From: Cupriavidus agavae | Lineage (GTDB): Bacteria; Pseudomonadota; Gammaproteobacteria; Burkholderiales; Burkholderiaceae | Assembly: GCF_004217045.1 (NCBI RefSeq) | Contig: NZ_SGXM01000001.1 | Location: forward strand, 2,294,001-2,358,000 | Direction: 5' to 3' | Length of the DNA stretch: 64,000 nucleotides | Part shown: in pieces, positions 44,976 through 56,525 of the stretch | Position numbering within the stretch: position 1 is the stretch's first letter | Layout: every line of letters starts with the position of its first letter | Translations under genes and position numbers: made by a program | Notes under the pieces: generated by a model | Databases searched by the model: none | What the model was told of the DNA's origin: nothing | The model's input: the letters and a program-made list of their open reading frames with translations, nothing else

Positions 44976-45863
44976 ATGAACGACCCCTATCCCAGTTCGA
45001 AGTCTGCCAATTTCAAGCAGACGGATCGTCCCAGATCTCTTCTCGAACGCCTTTCGGATTTCATTTCCCCCGAGCCTGACACCCGCGCCGAACTGCTCGA
45101 AGTGTTGCAGGATGCGCACGAGCGCAACCTGATCGACGCCGATTCGCTTTCGATGATCGAGGGGGTGTTCCAGGTCTCCGAACTGACCGCGCGAGACATC
45201 ATGGTGCCCCGGGCCCAGATGGACGCGGTCAACATCGCAGAAACGCCAGAACAGTTCATCCCGTACATGCAGGAGACGGCGCATTCGCGCTTCCCGGTGT
45301 ACGAAGGCAACCGCGACAACATCATCGGCATCCTGCTGGCCAAGGATCTGCTGCGCTACTACACCGATGCCACGTTCGACCTGCGCGAAGCGCTGCGTCC
45401 GGCCGTGTTCATTCCGGAGTCGAAGCGGCTGAACATCCTGCTGCGCGAGTTCCGGATCAACCGCAACCACATTGCAATCGTGGTCGACGAATACGGCGGC
45501 GTGGCCGGGCTGGTCACCATCGAGGACGTGCTGGAACAGATCGTGGGCGATATCGAGGACGAATTCGACCTCGACGAGGACCAGGACAAGATCCTGCCCA
45601 CCGCCGAGGGCGCCTGGCGCGTGCATGGCCTGACCGAGATCGAGCAGTTCAACGAGGCGTTTGGCACGGCTTTCCCGGACGACGATGTCGATACCGTGGG
45701 CGGCCTGCTCACCAATCATGTCGGTCACGTGCCGCACCGTGGCGAAATCATCACGTTGCCGCCGTTCCAGTTCGAAGTGCTGCGGGCCGACGCCCGTCAG
45801 GTGCACCTGCTCCAGGTGAAGCGCGAAGCACCTGTTGAAATCGACGGCGTGGCCGAAGCATGA
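44976..45863 (+). CDS. corC: CorC/HlyC family CBS-domain protein
   Basis: A 295-residue cytoplasmic protein with two CBS domains (about 70-195; 'MVPRAQMDAVNIAETPEQF', 'VVDEYGGVAGLVTIEDVLEQIVGDIEDEFD') and a CorC_HlyC transporter-associated domain at the end. CorC is linked to Mg2+ and Co2+ efflux in enterobacteria. It has no membrane domain, as usual for this position. The stop overlaps the lnt ATG (45860-45863), and miaB-ybeZ-ybeY-corC-lnt is a widely conserved order. Confidence 0.93.
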   Translation: MNDPYPSSKSANFKQTDRPRSLLERLSDFISPEPDTRAELLEVLQDAHERNLIDADSLSMIEGVFQVSELTARDIMVPRAQMDAVNIAETPEQFIPYMQETAHSRFPVYEGNRDNIIGILLAKDLLRYYTDATFDLREALRPAVFIPESKRLNILLREFRINRNHIAIVVDEYGGVAGLVTIEDVLEQIVGDIEDEFDLDEDQDKILPTAEGAWRVHGLTEIEQFNEAFGTAFPDDDVDTVGGLLTNHVGHVPHRGEIITLPPFQFEVLRADARQVHLLQVKREAPVEIDGVAEA

Positions 45864-47509
45864 AGCGTGTCGGCGCGCCCGACGCCGTGGGTACTGGCCG
45901 CGCCGATCCGGCGAGCGGCAATGCCTCGCCAAACCCGATTCCCTCCGCACCGTCTGCAACGCTGCGCGACGCCACGCGCGGCGCCCACCTGTTCCGGCTG
46001 CTGATCGCGGCCGTGCTGGGCGTGGCGCATACGCAGGCGTTCGCCCCGCATGACTGGTGGTGGCTGCAGTTGCTGGCGCTCTCGGGCCTGTTCGCGCTGC
46101 TCGCCGGCGCCCCGCGCCCCCGGGCGGCGGCCGCCACGGCCTATGCGTTCGGCCTGGGCTGGTTCCTCTCGGGCATCTGGTGGCTCTATATCAGCATGCA
46201 CGTCTACGGCGAGATGCCGGCGTGGATGGCGGCGCTGGCCGTGGTGCTGTTCGCGGGTTACCTGTCGATCTGGCCGGCGCTGGCCGCCGGCACGTGGCAC
46301 TGGCTGACCGCGCGCCACCGCAACGGCGTGCTGACGGCGCTGGCCTTCGGCGCGGCCTGGGCGCTCTCGGAATGGTTGCGCGGTGTGGTGTTCACGGGCT
46401 TCCCGTGGCTCGGCAGCGGCTATCCGCACACGGACGGCCCGCTGGCGGGCTTCGCCCCGCTGGTGGGTGTCTACGGGATCACATTTATCGCGGCGAGCCT
46501 GTCGGCGCTGCTGGCAACGGGGGTGCGGGCATGGCTGCGCCGTACCGAGCCGCACGCCGCGCGCACCGCTGGCTGGTCTGCCGGACTGGTCGCGGTGGCG
46601 CTGGGCGGCGGCACCGGCCTGGCCGGCATTGCCTACACCAGCCCGATCGGCACGCCGATTGCGGTGCGGCTGCTGCAAGGCAACGTGGCACAGGACATCA
46701 AGTTCGAGCCGGCCGGCATCCAGCGCTCGCTCGAACTCTACCGGGACCTGATCACGGCGGCGCCGGCCGATCTGGTGGTCACGCCGGAAACCGCGTTCCC
46801 GATCATCCTGCAGGACCTGCCGGTCGATATCGCCCGGGACGTGCGCACCTATATGGAGAAGACCGGCACGACCGTGGTCTTCGGCGCCGCCGGGGCCGAT
46901 TCGCCGGTGGATTTCACGAACAGCGTGTTCGCCATCGGGCCGGAGCAGGAACAGCTCTACCGCTACAACAAGCACCATCTGGTGCCGTTCGGCGAGTTCA
47001 TCCCGTTCGGGTTCCGCTGGTTCGTGGACATGATGAAGATGCCGCTCGGCGATTTCCGGCGTGGCACGCTCGACCAGCCGGCCGTGCCGGTGCGCGGCAT
47101 CCACGTGGCGCCCAATATCTGCTACGAGGATCTGTTCGGCGAGGAAATCGCCGAAACGCTACGCAAGCAGCCGACCCCGGCCAACATGCTGGCCAACGTG
47201 ACCAACCTGGCGTGGTTCGGCGACACCATCGCGCTCGATCAGCATCTGCAGATCTCGCGGATGCGGGCGCTGGAGATGCGCCGGCCGATGCTGCGGGCCA
47301 CGAACACGGGCATGACGGCCGTGGTCAGGCCGGACGGGACCGTCCAGGCAACCTTGCCGACCTTCGAAGTGGGCACGCTCGCGGCCACCGTGCAGGGCAT
47401 GCAGGGGCTGACCCCGTACATCCGCTGGGGCAATCTGCCGGCGCTGGCCGGCTGCGTGCTGGTACTGGTGCTGGCGTTCCGGGCGCGCCGCGCGCGGCGC
47501 CCCGCCTGA
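45860..47509 (+). CDS. lnt: Apolipoprotein N-acyltransferase
   Basis: A 549-residue inner-membrane enzyme that adds the third acyl chain to lipoproteins. After a 40-residue cytoplasmic leader, eight hydrophobic segments precede a nitrilase-type domain with the triad E310 ('VVTPETAFP'), K371 ('YNKHHLVPFGEF') and C421 ('NICYEDLFGEE'). The ATG at 45860 overlaps the corC stop (ATGA). Length is slightly above the E. coli enzyme because of the leader. Confidence 0.95.
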   Translation: MKRVGAPDAVGTGRADPASGNASPNPIPSAPSATLRDATRGAHLFRLLIAAVLGVAHTQAFAPHDWWWLQLLALSGLFALLAGAPRPRAAAATAYAFGLGWFLSGIWWLYISMHVYGEMPAWMAALAVVLFAGYLSIWPALAAGTWHWLTARHRNGVLTALAFGAAWALSEWLRGVVFTGFPWLGSGYPHTDGPLAGFAPLVGVYGITFIAASLSALLATGVRAWLRRTEPHAARTAGWSAGLVAVALGGGTGLAGIAYTSPIGTPIAVRLLQGNVAQDIKFEPAGIQRSLELYRDLITAAPADLVVTPETAFPIILQDLPVDIARDVRTYMEKTGTTVVFGAAGADSPVDFTNSVFAIGPEQEQLYRYNKHHLVPFGEFIPFGFRWFVDMMKMPLGDFRRGTLDQPAVPVRGIHVAPNICYEDLFGEEIAETLRKQPTPANMLANVTNLAWFGDTIALDQHLQISRMRALEMRRPMLRATNTGMTAVVRPDGTVQATLPTFEVGTLAATVQGMQGLTPYIRWGNLPALAGCVLVLVLAFRARRARRPA

Positions 47510-47543
47510 CCCGGCGGCCCGGGCATGGCCCGGGCGGCGGCGC

Positions 47544-47636
47544 CTAGGTGGCCAGCGACGTCACCATCGAGACCGCGGCGGCAGCCGCCATCACGGCGAT
47601 GGCGACGAGATAAGGTTTGCGAGAGAGCAGCGACAT
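47544..47636 (-). CDS. 30-residue single-pass membrane protein
   Basis: A very short gene that encodes 30 residues: a basic start 'MSLLSRKPY', one hydrophobic helix 'LVAIAVMAAAAAVSMVTSLA' and no more. AAGGGG lies seven bases before the ATG at 47636, a strong ribosome-binding site. A near-consensus LexA box (47706-47721) sits 70 bp upstream. The size and topology resemble SOS-induced small membrane proteins such as SidA of Caulobacter, but there is no sequence-based proof; it could also be a constitutive small membrane protein of unknown role. Confidence 0.6.
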   Translation of the reverse strand: MSLLSRKPYLVAIAVMAAAAAVSMVTSLAT

Positions 47637-47705
47637 GACCAATCCCCTTCAATAACGTTCGACCTGCAGCCGTTTGGTTTTGTTTGCGTCGGCTGCGTGT
47701 TTCAA

Positions 47706-47721
47706 CTGTATACAAAAACGG
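47706..47721 (-). promoter_or_regulatory. Near-consensus LexA box upstream of the 30-residue gene
   Basis: Read on the minus strand the site is CCGTTTTTGTATACAG, seven of the eight CTGT/ACAG positions. It has the same TATACAGT end as the recA LexA box, so a -10 (TATACA or TACAGT) lies within it. No good -35 is seen. Confidence 0.4.
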
Positions 47722-47938
47722 TATCGGCATCGATAGGCCGGTTCTGAAACGCGGATCGGGATTTTCCCCACCCGTTGCGCGCCGCCGACAGCCTGCCCAC
47801 GCACGATCCGTGCCCTGCCTCACGCTTTATGGCCGCGCCCGGCGGGACGCCGCCAAAAACCCGATAGAATTCGGGGTTTGGCAAACTGGCCCGGGCCGTC
47901 CCGGGCACTTGCCCGCCAGCTTCCTTTTTCGTCTTCCT

Positions 47939-48888
<950 letters not shown>

Positions 48889-48892
<4 letters not shown>

Positions 48893-49515
48893 AGGCCCGC
48901 GTGCGCGGCGTGATCGCCCTCGCCGCGTTTGCCGTGCCGGTCATGCTGCCCGCCGCGCTGGGCGGCAGCGCGCTGGCCTCGGCCCGCACCGCGCCGGCAC
49001 CGTCGCCGCAGGCGCTGTACCTGCCGGCGGACCTCGCCAATGTCTGCGAGGCCGACACGCAATCGCTGCAGCAGGCCATCGCGCGGCACTGGCGCCCGGC
49101 GCTGTCGTCGATCGACCAGTGGACCCAGCTCGTGCGCTCGTTCTCGTGCGACCTGTCTGGCTCGCGCGACCTGGGCTGGCACCGCGTGCCGCTGCGCGCC
49201 TATGAGAGCGCGATCCGCTATCCGCTGCAGTGGGTGTCGTGGGAGGAGCGCAACGGCCGCTCGCGCCGCACCGTGCGCACGTACTACTCGGCGGCCCAGT
49301 TGCCGCAGAAAATCGATTTCTGGGTGGGCGGGCGCATCGACGAGATCCGCTATGACCGCCGCGCGCAGCGCATCGACGCCCGCTTCCCGGCCGCCGGCAC
49401 CCGCGGCGCCTCCGGCGTGGCCGCGCAGTGCGCGTACACCACGCTGCAATTCCGCCAGCAGAACGGCCTGTGGCTGCTGTCTGGCGTGGAACCGAACAAC
49501 GCGCCGCGCTGCTGA
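48889..49515 (+). CDS. Hypothetical exported protein between glyQ and glyS
   Basis: A 208-residue protein with a signal peptide ('[21 protein letters not shown]', cleavage near 31). The mature part has four cysteines and aromatic-rich stretches ('[26 protein letters not shown]', '[17 protein letters not shown]' as short motifs). I do not recognise the family. Its ATG overlaps the glyQ stop (48889-48892), so it is translationally coupled to a synthetase subunit, and glyS follows after 30 bp. Probably periplasmic. No role can be inferred beyond its place in the operon. Confidence 0.75.
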
Positions 49516-49545
49516 CGCAGGCGCCAACTAGTTGGAAACGCATTC

Positions 49546-51669
49546 ATGTCGCAACCCATGACCGATTCGCTGCTGATCGAACTGTTCACCGAGGAACTGC
49601 CGCCCAAGGCCCTCGCCCGCCTGGGCGAGTCCTTCGCGCAGGGCCTGGCCGACGGCCTGCGCGCCCGCGACCTGCTCGACGCAGGCGCCGCCGTGACCCC
49701 GTTCGCCACGCCGCGCCGCCTGGCTGCGCTGGTGACCGGCGTGCGCCGCACCGCCCCGGACCGCGAACAGCGCGAGAAGGTGCTGCCGCTGACCGTGGCG
49801 CTCGACGCGAACGGCGCCCCGACCGCTCCGCTGGCCAAGAAGCTGGCCGCGCTGGCCAAATCCACGGGCGTGGCCGAGATCGACTGGCAGACGCTGGAGC
49901 GCGCCTCCGACGGCAAGGCCGAGGCCTTCTTCCATCGCTACACCGCCCGCGGCGCGACGCTGGCCGACGGCCTGCAGGCCGCGCTGGACGACGCGCTGGG
50001 CAAGCTGCCGATCCCCAAGCTGATGAGCTACCAGCGCCCGGACGGCACCACGGTGCACTTCGTGCGCCCGGCGCACAGCCTGATCGCGCTGCACGGCGCG
50101 GAGATCGTGCCGGTGTCGGTGCTCGGCCTGCCCGCCAGCAACATCACGCAGGGCCACCGCTTCCTGTCGCAGGGCACGATCGAGATTCCGCACGCCGCCG
50201 AGTATGCCGGCCTGCTGGAATCGCGCGGCCGCGTGGTGGCGAGCTACGCCGACCGCCGCGAGCGCATCCGCACGGCGCTGCTCAGGGAAGCCGGCGCCGA
50301 CCAGGTGGTGATGCCCGACGCGCTGCTCGACGAGGTGAACTCGCTGGTCGAATGGCCGGTGGTCTACCCGTGCCACTTCGAGGAAGCCTTCCTGGCGGTG
50401 CCACAAGAGTGCCTGATCCTGACCATGCAGACCAACCAGAAGTATTTCGCGCTGACCGACGCCGCCGGCCAGCTGCGCAACCGCTTCCTGATCGTCTCGA
50501 ACCTGGCCACGGACACGCCGCAATCGATCATCACCGGCAACGAGCGCGTGGTGCGCCCGCGCCTGGCCGATGCCAAGTTCTTCTTCGACCAGGACCGCAA
50601 GAAGACGCTGGCGTCGCGCGTGCCGCTGCTGGGCAACGTGGTCTACCACAACAAGATCGGCAGCCAGCTGGACCGCGTGCAGCGCCTGCAGCAGATTGCC
50701 GGCCACGTGGCCGACGCGATGAACGCCGCCGGCGCCCCGGTCGACAAGGCCGCCGCGATGCGCGGCGCCGAACTGGCCAAGGCCGACCTGCTGACCGACA
50801 TGGTGGGCGAGTTCCCCGAACTGCAGGGCACCATGGGCACGTACTACGCGCGCCATGACGACGAAGCCGCCGACGTGGCGCTGGCCTGCTCCGAGCACTA
50901 CCGCCCCCGCTTTGCCGGCGACGCGCTGCCCGAGGGCAACGTGAGCACGGCCGTGGCGCTGGCCGACAAGCTGGAGACGCTGGTGGGTATCTGGGGCATC
51001 GGCCTGCAGCCGACCGGCGAGAAAGACCCGTTCGCGCTGCGCCGCCACGCGCTGGGCATCCTGCGCATGCTGATCGAGAAGCCGCTGGCGGTGCCGGTGG
51101 ACACGCTGCTGGCGCTGACGGAACAGGCATTCGCCGGCATCGCGGCCGTGAAGCCGGCCCGCGAGGCCATCGCCGACTTCCTGTACGACCGCGTGCGCGG
51201 CTACCTGAAGGACAAGGGCTACACCACGAACGAGGTCGAAGCCGTGGTCAGCCTGCGTCCGCAGACGCTGCACGACGTGCTGGCCCGCATGGAAGCCGTG
51301 CGCACGTTTGCCGCGCTGCCCGAGGCCGAGGCGCTGGCCGCCGCCAACAAGCGCATCACGAATATCCTGAAGAAGACCGACGAGGCCATTGGCAGCGTCG
51401 ATACCAGCCTGTTCCGGGAAGCCGCCGAGGGCGCGCTGCACCAGGCCATCGAGCGCGTGCGCCCCGGTGTGGAAGCGGCCTTCGCGGGCGGCGACTTCAC
51501 CGCCGCGCTGCGCGACCTGGCCCAGCTGCGCGAGGCCGTGGACCGCTTCTTCAACGACGTCATGGTGATGGCGGAGGACGCGAAGCTGCGCGCCAACCGC
51601 CTGGCGCTGCTGGCCACGCTGCACGGCCTGGCCAATCGCGTGGCAGACATCTCGAAGCTCGCGGCCTGA
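49546..51669 (+). CDS. glyS: Glycyl-tRNA synthetase beta subunit
   Basis: A 707-residue beta subunit that binds tRNA-Gly and, with GlyQ, charges it. Seen: '[20 protein letters not shown]', '[19 protein letters not shown]', '[21 protein letters not shown]', the HD-domain-like centre and a C-terminal anticodon-binding-type helical region ending '[24 protein letters not shown]' (typical). Length is normal. Confidence 0.97.
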   Translation: MSQPMTDSLLIELFTEELPPKALARLGESFAQGLADGLRARDLLDAGAAVTPFATPRRLAALVTGVRRTAPDREQREKVLPLTVALDANGAPTAPLAKKLAALAKSTGVAEIDWQTLERASDGKAEAFFHRYTARGATLADGLQAALDDALGKLPIPKLMSYQRPDGTTVHFVRPAHSLIALHGAEIVPVSVLGLPASNITQGHRFLSQGTIEIPHAAEYAGLLESRGRVVASYADRRERIRTALLREAGADQVVMPDALLDEVNSLVEWPVVYPCHFEEAFLAVPQECLILTMQTNQKYFALTDAAGQLRNRFLIVSNLATDTPQSIITGNERVVRPRLADAKFFFDQDRKKTLASRVPLLGNVVYHNKIGSQLDRVQRLQQIAGHVADAMNAAGAPVDKAAAMRGAELAKADLLTDMVGEFPELQGTMGTYYARHDDEAADVALACSEHYRPRFAGDALPEGNVSTAVALADKLETLVGIWGIGLQPTGEKDPFALRRHALGILRMLIEKPLAVPVDTLLALTEQAFAGIAAVKPAREAIADFLYDRVRGYLKDKGYTTNEVEAVVSLRPQTLHDVLARMEAVRTFAALPEAEALAAANKRITNILKKTDEAIGSVDTSLFREAAEGALHQAIERVRPGVEAAFAGGDFTAALRDLAQLREAVDRFFNDVMVMAEDAKLRANRLALLATLHGLANRVADISKLAA

Positions 51670-51688
51670 CGCGGGCGAGGAAGCCGAC

Positions 51689-52300
51689 ATGCCCCAGTCC
51701 CATCCGAAGTTCGTGATCCTCGACCGCGACGGCGTGGTCAACCTCGACAGCGACCAGTTCATCAAGACACCCGATGAATGGGTGCCGATCGAGGGCAGCC
51801 TCGAAGCGATTGCCGCGCTGAACCAGGCCGGCTACCGCGTGGTGATCGCCAGCAACCAGTCGGGCATCGGGCGCGGCCTGTTCGAAATGAGCGCGCTCAA
51901 CGCGATGCACGAGAAGATGTACAAGGCGCTGGCCAACCTGGGCGGGCGCGTCGACGGCATCTTCTTCTGCCCCCACACGGCCGCCGACAACTGCGACTGC
52001 CGCAAGCCCAAGCCGGGCCTGTACGAGCAGATCGGCGAGCGCTTCGGCATAGAGCTGCGCAACGTGCCGACCGTGGGCGATTCGCTGCGCGACCTCGAGG
52101 CCGGCGTGGCCGTGGGCTGCGTGCCGCACCTGGTGCGCACCGGCAAGGGCCTGCGCACGCTGGACAAGGGCGGCCTGCCTGCCGCCACCCGCGTGCACGA
52201 CGACCTGGCCGCGTTCGCGCGCTGGCTGGTGGCCGAAGGCGCCCAGTCCGCGCACGGCTCCCACAAGGCTGCCGCCCCGGCGCCGCAGCCTGCTCCCTGA
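51689..52300 (+). CDS. gmhB: D-glycero-beta-D-manno-heptose 1,7-bisphosphate 7-phosphatase
   Basis: A 203-residue HAD-superfamily phosphatase in ADP-heptose synthesis for LPS. HAD motif I 'FVILDRDGVVNLDS', motif II 'VVIASNQSGIGRG', zinc-site 'CPHTAADNCDCRKPKPG' and motif III/IV 'VGDSLRDLEAGVAVG' are present. It starts 19 bp after glyS. The C-terminal 20 residues are a low-complexity Ala/Pro tail. It supplies the sugar used by WaaF at 7523. Confidence 0.94.
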   Translation: MPQSHPKFVILDRDGVVNLDSDQFIKTPDEWVPIEGSLEAIAALNQAGYRVVIASNQSGIGRGLFEMSALNAMHEKMYKALANLGGRVDGIFFCPHTAADNCDCRKPKPGLYEQIGERFGIELRNVPTVGDSLRDLEAGVAVGCVPHLVRTGKGLRTLDKGGLPAATRVHDDLAAFARWLVAEGAQSAHGSHKAAAPAPQPAP

Positions 52301-52317
52301 ATTTCCGGTTCCCATCG

Positions 52318-53079
52318 ATGCTCTTCATCCGTTCCCTGCTGTTCGCGCTGTACCTGCTGATCATCACGCCGCCGTATGCGTGCGCCTGCTTCATCGTCTT
52401 CCCGTTCGTGAATGCCGAGAAGCGTTTCCGCTTCGTGCGCGGCTGGCCGGTGCTGGTCATCGGCGCCGCCCGCGTGATCTGCGGCATCGACTACCGCATC
52501 GAGGGCCGGGACAAGATGATGGCGATGCTCGACAAGCCCGTGGTGCTGCTCTCGAAGCACCAGTCCGCCTGGGAGACCATCGCCTACATGGCGCTGATGC
52601 CCAAGCCGCTGTGCTTCGTGTTCAAGCGCGAGCTGCTGTTCGTGCCGTTCTTCGGCTGGGCGCTGGGCATGCTCAAGATGGTGCACATCAACCGCAAGGA
52701 CGGGACGCGCGCCTTTGCCTCGGCCGCGCGCCAGGGCCGCGAGCGCCTGAACGAGGGCGCGTGGATCATCATGTTCCCGGAAGGCACGCGCACGCCGTCG
52801 GGCAAGGAAAACCCGCGCTACAAGAGCGGCGGCGCCCGGCTGGCCGTCGAGACCGGCGCGTGGGTGTTCCCGATGGCGGTCAACTCGGGCCGCTGCTGGC
52901 CGCGCAACACGTTCATGAAGTACCCGGGCACCATCACGATCTCGGTGGGCGACGCGATCCCCTCGGCCAACAAGACGGCCGACGTGCTGAACCAGGAAGT
53001 CGAGGCGTGGATCGAGGCGGAAATGCGCCGCATCGACGCCGACAGCTATCGCCGCAGCGCCGGCCGGGCCGCCGCATGA
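52318..53079 (+). CDS. plsC: 1-acyl-sn-glycerol-3-phosphate acyltransferase
   Basis: A 253-residue membrane acyltransferase that makes phosphatidic acid. The N-terminal 30 residues form a membrane helix. The acyltransferase box is H81-x4-E86 ('KHQSAWET') where many PlsC have HX4D, a known variant in Burkholderiales; the substrate motif 'FPEGTRTPSG' follows. The gene starts 17 bp after gmhB and overlaps the next gene's start (ATGA). Confidence 0.93.
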   Translation: MLFIRSLLFALYLLIITPPYACACFIVFPFVNAEKRFRFVRGWPVLVIGAARVICGIDYRIEGRDKMMAMLDKPVVLLSKHQSAWETIAYMALMPKPLCFVFKRELLFVPFFGWALGMLKMVHINRKDGTRAFASAARQGRERLNEGAWIIMFPEGTRTPSGKENPRYKSGGARLAVETGAWVFPMAVNSGRCWPRNTFMKYPGTITISVGDAIPSANKTADVLNQEVEAWIEAEMRRIDADSYRRSAGRAAA

Positions 53080-53957
53080 AGCTGCTGCGGCCGACTCCCG
53101 ACAACCCCCAGCTCGAACTGCCGCTGGCCGATTCGCTCGTGCCCGGCGTGGTGCACGAGCCGCCGCAGCCCGACATGCCGGGGCAGCCCGCCGCCGAGCG
53201 GCAGCCGGACCCCGCCGCGTGGCCGCCGGCCCAGCCCAACGCGCGGATGCTGCGCGTGGGCGAGCGCACGCTGCACTACGCGCTCAAGCGCTCGTCGCGG
53301 CGGACCATCGGCTTCACCGTGGACGATCGCGGCCTGTCGATCACGGCGCCGCGCTGGGTCACGCTGGGCGATGTCGAATCGGCCATTCTGGAGAAACAAC
53401 GATGGATCTTCGCCAAGCTCGGCGAATGGCGCCATCGTGAGACGCGCCGCGTGCTGCCGACCGTGCAGTGGCGCGACGGGGCATCGCTGCCGTTCCTGGG
53501 CCAGCCGATCACGCTGCGCCTGGAATCGCCGGCCGCCGTGCTGATGTTCGACGCCGACACCCGCGTGCTGCATCTGGCGCTGCCCGCGCATGCCGACGAC
53601 CAGCAGATCAAGGACCGCGTGCAAGGCTGGCTGCAGGCCCAGGCGCGCCGCCTGCTGGCCGAACGGCTGGACCTCTACGCGGACAAGCTCGGCGTGCGCC
53701 ATACCGGCTTTGCACTGACTTCTGCCGCCACGCGCTGGGGCAGCTGCACCGCCGACGGCAAGATCCGGCTGAACTGGCGCCTGATGCATTTCCCGCTGTC
53801 GATGATCGACTACGTGGCCGCGCACGAACTGGCCCACCTCAAGGAAATGAACCACGGCCCGCGCTTCTGGGAGACCGTGGAATCGATCTTCCCCGAGTTC
53901 CGCGACGCCCGCGCCGAACTGCGCGCCCATCCGCCCGAACTCCTGCCGACGTTCTGA
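53076..53957 (+). CDS. YgjP-like M48-type metallopeptidase
   Basis: A 293-residue protein of the YgjP (DUF45) metallopeptidase family, found as a cytoplasmic zinc protein of unclear substrate. The zinc motif HELAH is at 250-254 with a third histidine at H260 in 'KEMNHGPRFW'. The N-terminal 55 residues are a Pro-rich extension with no homology I know. ATG 53076 overlaps the plsC stop. Family is associated with the type I restriction neighbourhood in some genomes, but that is not the context here. Confidence 0.88.
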   Translation: MKLLRPTPDNPQLELPLADSLVPGVVHEPPQPDMPGQPAAERQPDPAAWPPAQPNARMLRVGERTLHYALKRSSRRTIGFTVDDRGLSITAPRWVTLGDVESAILEKQRWIFAKLGEWRHRETRRVLPTVQWRDGASLPFLGQPITLRLESPAAVLMFDADTRVLHLALPAHADDQQIKDRVQGWLQAQARRLLAERLDLYADKLGVRHTGFALTSAATRWGSCTADGKIRLNWRLMHFPLSMIDYVAAHELAHLKEMNHGPRFWETVESIFPEFRDARAELRAHPPELLPTF

Positions 53958-53975
53958 GCCCCGCCCCGGGGCTTT
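53957..53975 (+). terminator. Weak terminator after the metallopeptidase gene
   Basis: AGCCCC (53957-53962) pairs with GGGGCT (53968-53973) around a five-base loop, followed by TTT. Confidence 0.5.
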
Positions 53976-54047
53976 CCGGCGCGATCCGGCCGACGGGTCT
54001 AAAATGGCGGCCTTCGCCCTGACTTCAACCTCACACAGAAGGCCCCC

Positions 54048-54455
54048 ATGCGACTCCTCCACACCATGCTGCGCGTTGGCGACTACCAGCGCTCGATCGA
54101 CTTCTACACCCGCATCCTCGGCATGCAACTGCTGCGCGAGAGCGACAATCCCGAATACAAGTACCGGCTGGCCTTTGTCGGCTACGGCCCCGAGACCGAG
54201 ACCGCGGTGCTGGAGCTGACCTACAACTACGGCGTCGACAAATACGACCTGGGCTCGGCCTACGGCCATATCGCGCTGGAAACGCCGAACGCGGCCGAAG
54301 CCTGCGACCGCATCCGCGCGGCCGGCGGCAAGGTCACGCGCGAGGCGGGTCCGGTCAAGGGCGGCACCACGGTCATCGCCTTCGTGGAAGACCCGGACGG
54401 CTACAAGATCGAACTGATCGAGCGCAATTCCACGCGCGACGCCGCCCGCCCGTAA
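54048..54455 (+). CDS. gloA: Lactoylglutathione lyase (glyoxalase I)
   Basis: A 135-residue glyoxalase I that converts the methylglyoxal-glutathione adduct to lactoylglutathione in the cytoplasm. Metal-binding residues in their usual places: H5 ('RLLHTMLRV'), E in '[10 protein letters not shown]', H in 'YGHIALE', E in 'YKIELIE'. Length is normal. It starts 90 bp after the metallopeptidase gene. Confidence 0.96.
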   Translation: MRLLHTMLRVGDYQRSIDFYTRILGMQLLRESDNPEYKYRLAFVGYGPETETAVLELTYNYGVDKYDLGSAYGHIALETPNAAEACDRIRAAGGKVTREAGPVKGGTTVIAFVEDPDGYKIELIERNSTRDAARP

Positions 54456-54467
54456 GCGGCGCCGTCG

Positions 54468-55373
54468 ATGGGCACACCAACAACAACAAGGCGCCCGCTG
54501 GACAGCACGGCCATCGGCCTGATGGTGCTGCTGTGCGCCGCATGGGGACTCCAGCAGGTGGTGATCAAGGTCACCGCCCCCCTGATGGGCGCCGTGCTTC
54601 AGGCCGGCGTCCGCTCCGCCATCGCCGCGCTGCTGGTGTTTGCGTTCGCCGCCTGGCGCCGCACGCCGCTCTGGGAGCGCGACGGCACCCTGCGCGCCGG
54701 CATCGTGGCCGGGCTGCTGTTCGGGGCGGAGTTCTTCTGCATCTTCGTCGGCCTGGGGCACACCACGGCCTCGCGCATGGCCGTCTTCCTCTATACGGCA
54801 CCGATCTTCACCGCGCTGGGCCTGCACCTGTTCGTGCCGGGCGAGCATCTGCAGCGCAGCCAGTGGCTGGGCGTGGTGCTGGCGTTCTGCGGGATGGTGC
54901 TGGCGTTCGCCGATGGCATCGTGGCGTCCACGGCCCAGTCGTCGACACTGCTCGGCGACGCGCTGGGCGTGGTGGCCGGGGCGTTGTGGGCGGCCACCAC
55001 GATCGTCGTGCGCGGCAGCAAGCTGTCTCACGCGCCGGCCAGCAAGACTCTGCTCTACCAGTTGACGGTCTCGGCCGTGCTGCTGCTCGTGATGGCGCTG
55101 GCGGCCGGCCAGATGCACCGCGTGGAGATCAGCGGCTTCGTGGTGGCCAGCCTGTTCTACCAGTCCGTCCTCGTGGCGTTTGCCAGCTACCTGATCTGGT
55201 TCTGGCTGCTGCGCCAGTACCTGGCCTCGCGGCTGTCAGTCTTCTCGTTCCTGACACCGCTGTTCGGCGTGGCATTTGGCGTGCTGCTGATGCACGACCA
55301 GGTGGGCGTGCGATTTGCCGTGGCGGCGGTGCTGGTGCTGGGGGGAATCGTGCTGGTGAACCGGCGGGGGTGA
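54468..55373 (+). CDS. DMT superfamily transporter (EamA type)
   Basis: A 301-residue inner-membrane protein with about ten hydrophobic helices in two EamA repeats ('CAAWGLQQVVIKVTAPLMGA' and 'ALGVVAGALWAATTIVVRGSKL'-like starts). Members export or import small metabolites; the substrate cannot be told. It follows gloA by 12 bp on the same strand. Confidence 0.9.
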   Translation: MGTPTTTRRPLDSTAIGLMVLLCAAWGLQQVVIKVTAPLMGAVLQAGVRSAIAALLVFAFAAWRRTPLWERDGTLRAGIVAGLLFGAEFFCIFVGLGHTTASRMAVFLYTAPIFTALGLHLFVPGEHLQRSQWLGVVLAFCGMVLAFADGIVASTAQSSTLLGDALGVVAGALWAATTIVVRGSKLSHAPASKTLLYQLTVSAVLLLVMALAAGQMHRVEISGFVVASLFYQSVLVAFASYLIWFWLLRQYLASRLSVFSFLTPLFGVAFGVLLMHDQVGVRFAVAAVLVLGGIVLVNRRG

Positions 55374-55390
55374 TTCACCTTTCGCTGGTC

Positions 55391-55427
55391 TTGCCCCCCT
55401 CTCCCGCGTCGCGGGAGAGGGGAGCAA
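55391..55427. repeat. Long hairpin, copy 2 of the REP-like element
   Basis: A 17-bp stem with one mismatch (C55395/A55423) and a GTC loop (55408-55410), between the convergent transporter gene and trpS. Shares CTCTCCCGC...GCGGGAGAGGGG with 10622-10661; probably also the terminator of both transcription units. Confidence 0.7.
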
Positions 55428-55445
55428 ACCCCCGGCAAGCCGAGA

Positions 55446-56474
<1,029 letters not shown>

Positions 56475-56525
56475 GAGCGTCGCAAAAACTTCAAATTTGA
56501 ACGAAAACGGTAAGGTAGCGCGGCG

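Larger units (their letters stand above)
47510..47938. other. lnt-glyQ intergenic region
   Basis: About 430 bp on the plus-strand map without a plus-strand gene. It contains a 30-codon minus-strand gene (47544-47636) and its SOS-like box (47706-47721). Further right, a TAGAAT at 47865-47870 within a small AACCCGA/TCGGGGTT hairpin may be part of the glyQ promoter. No T-box or riboswitch is recognised. Confidence 0.5.
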
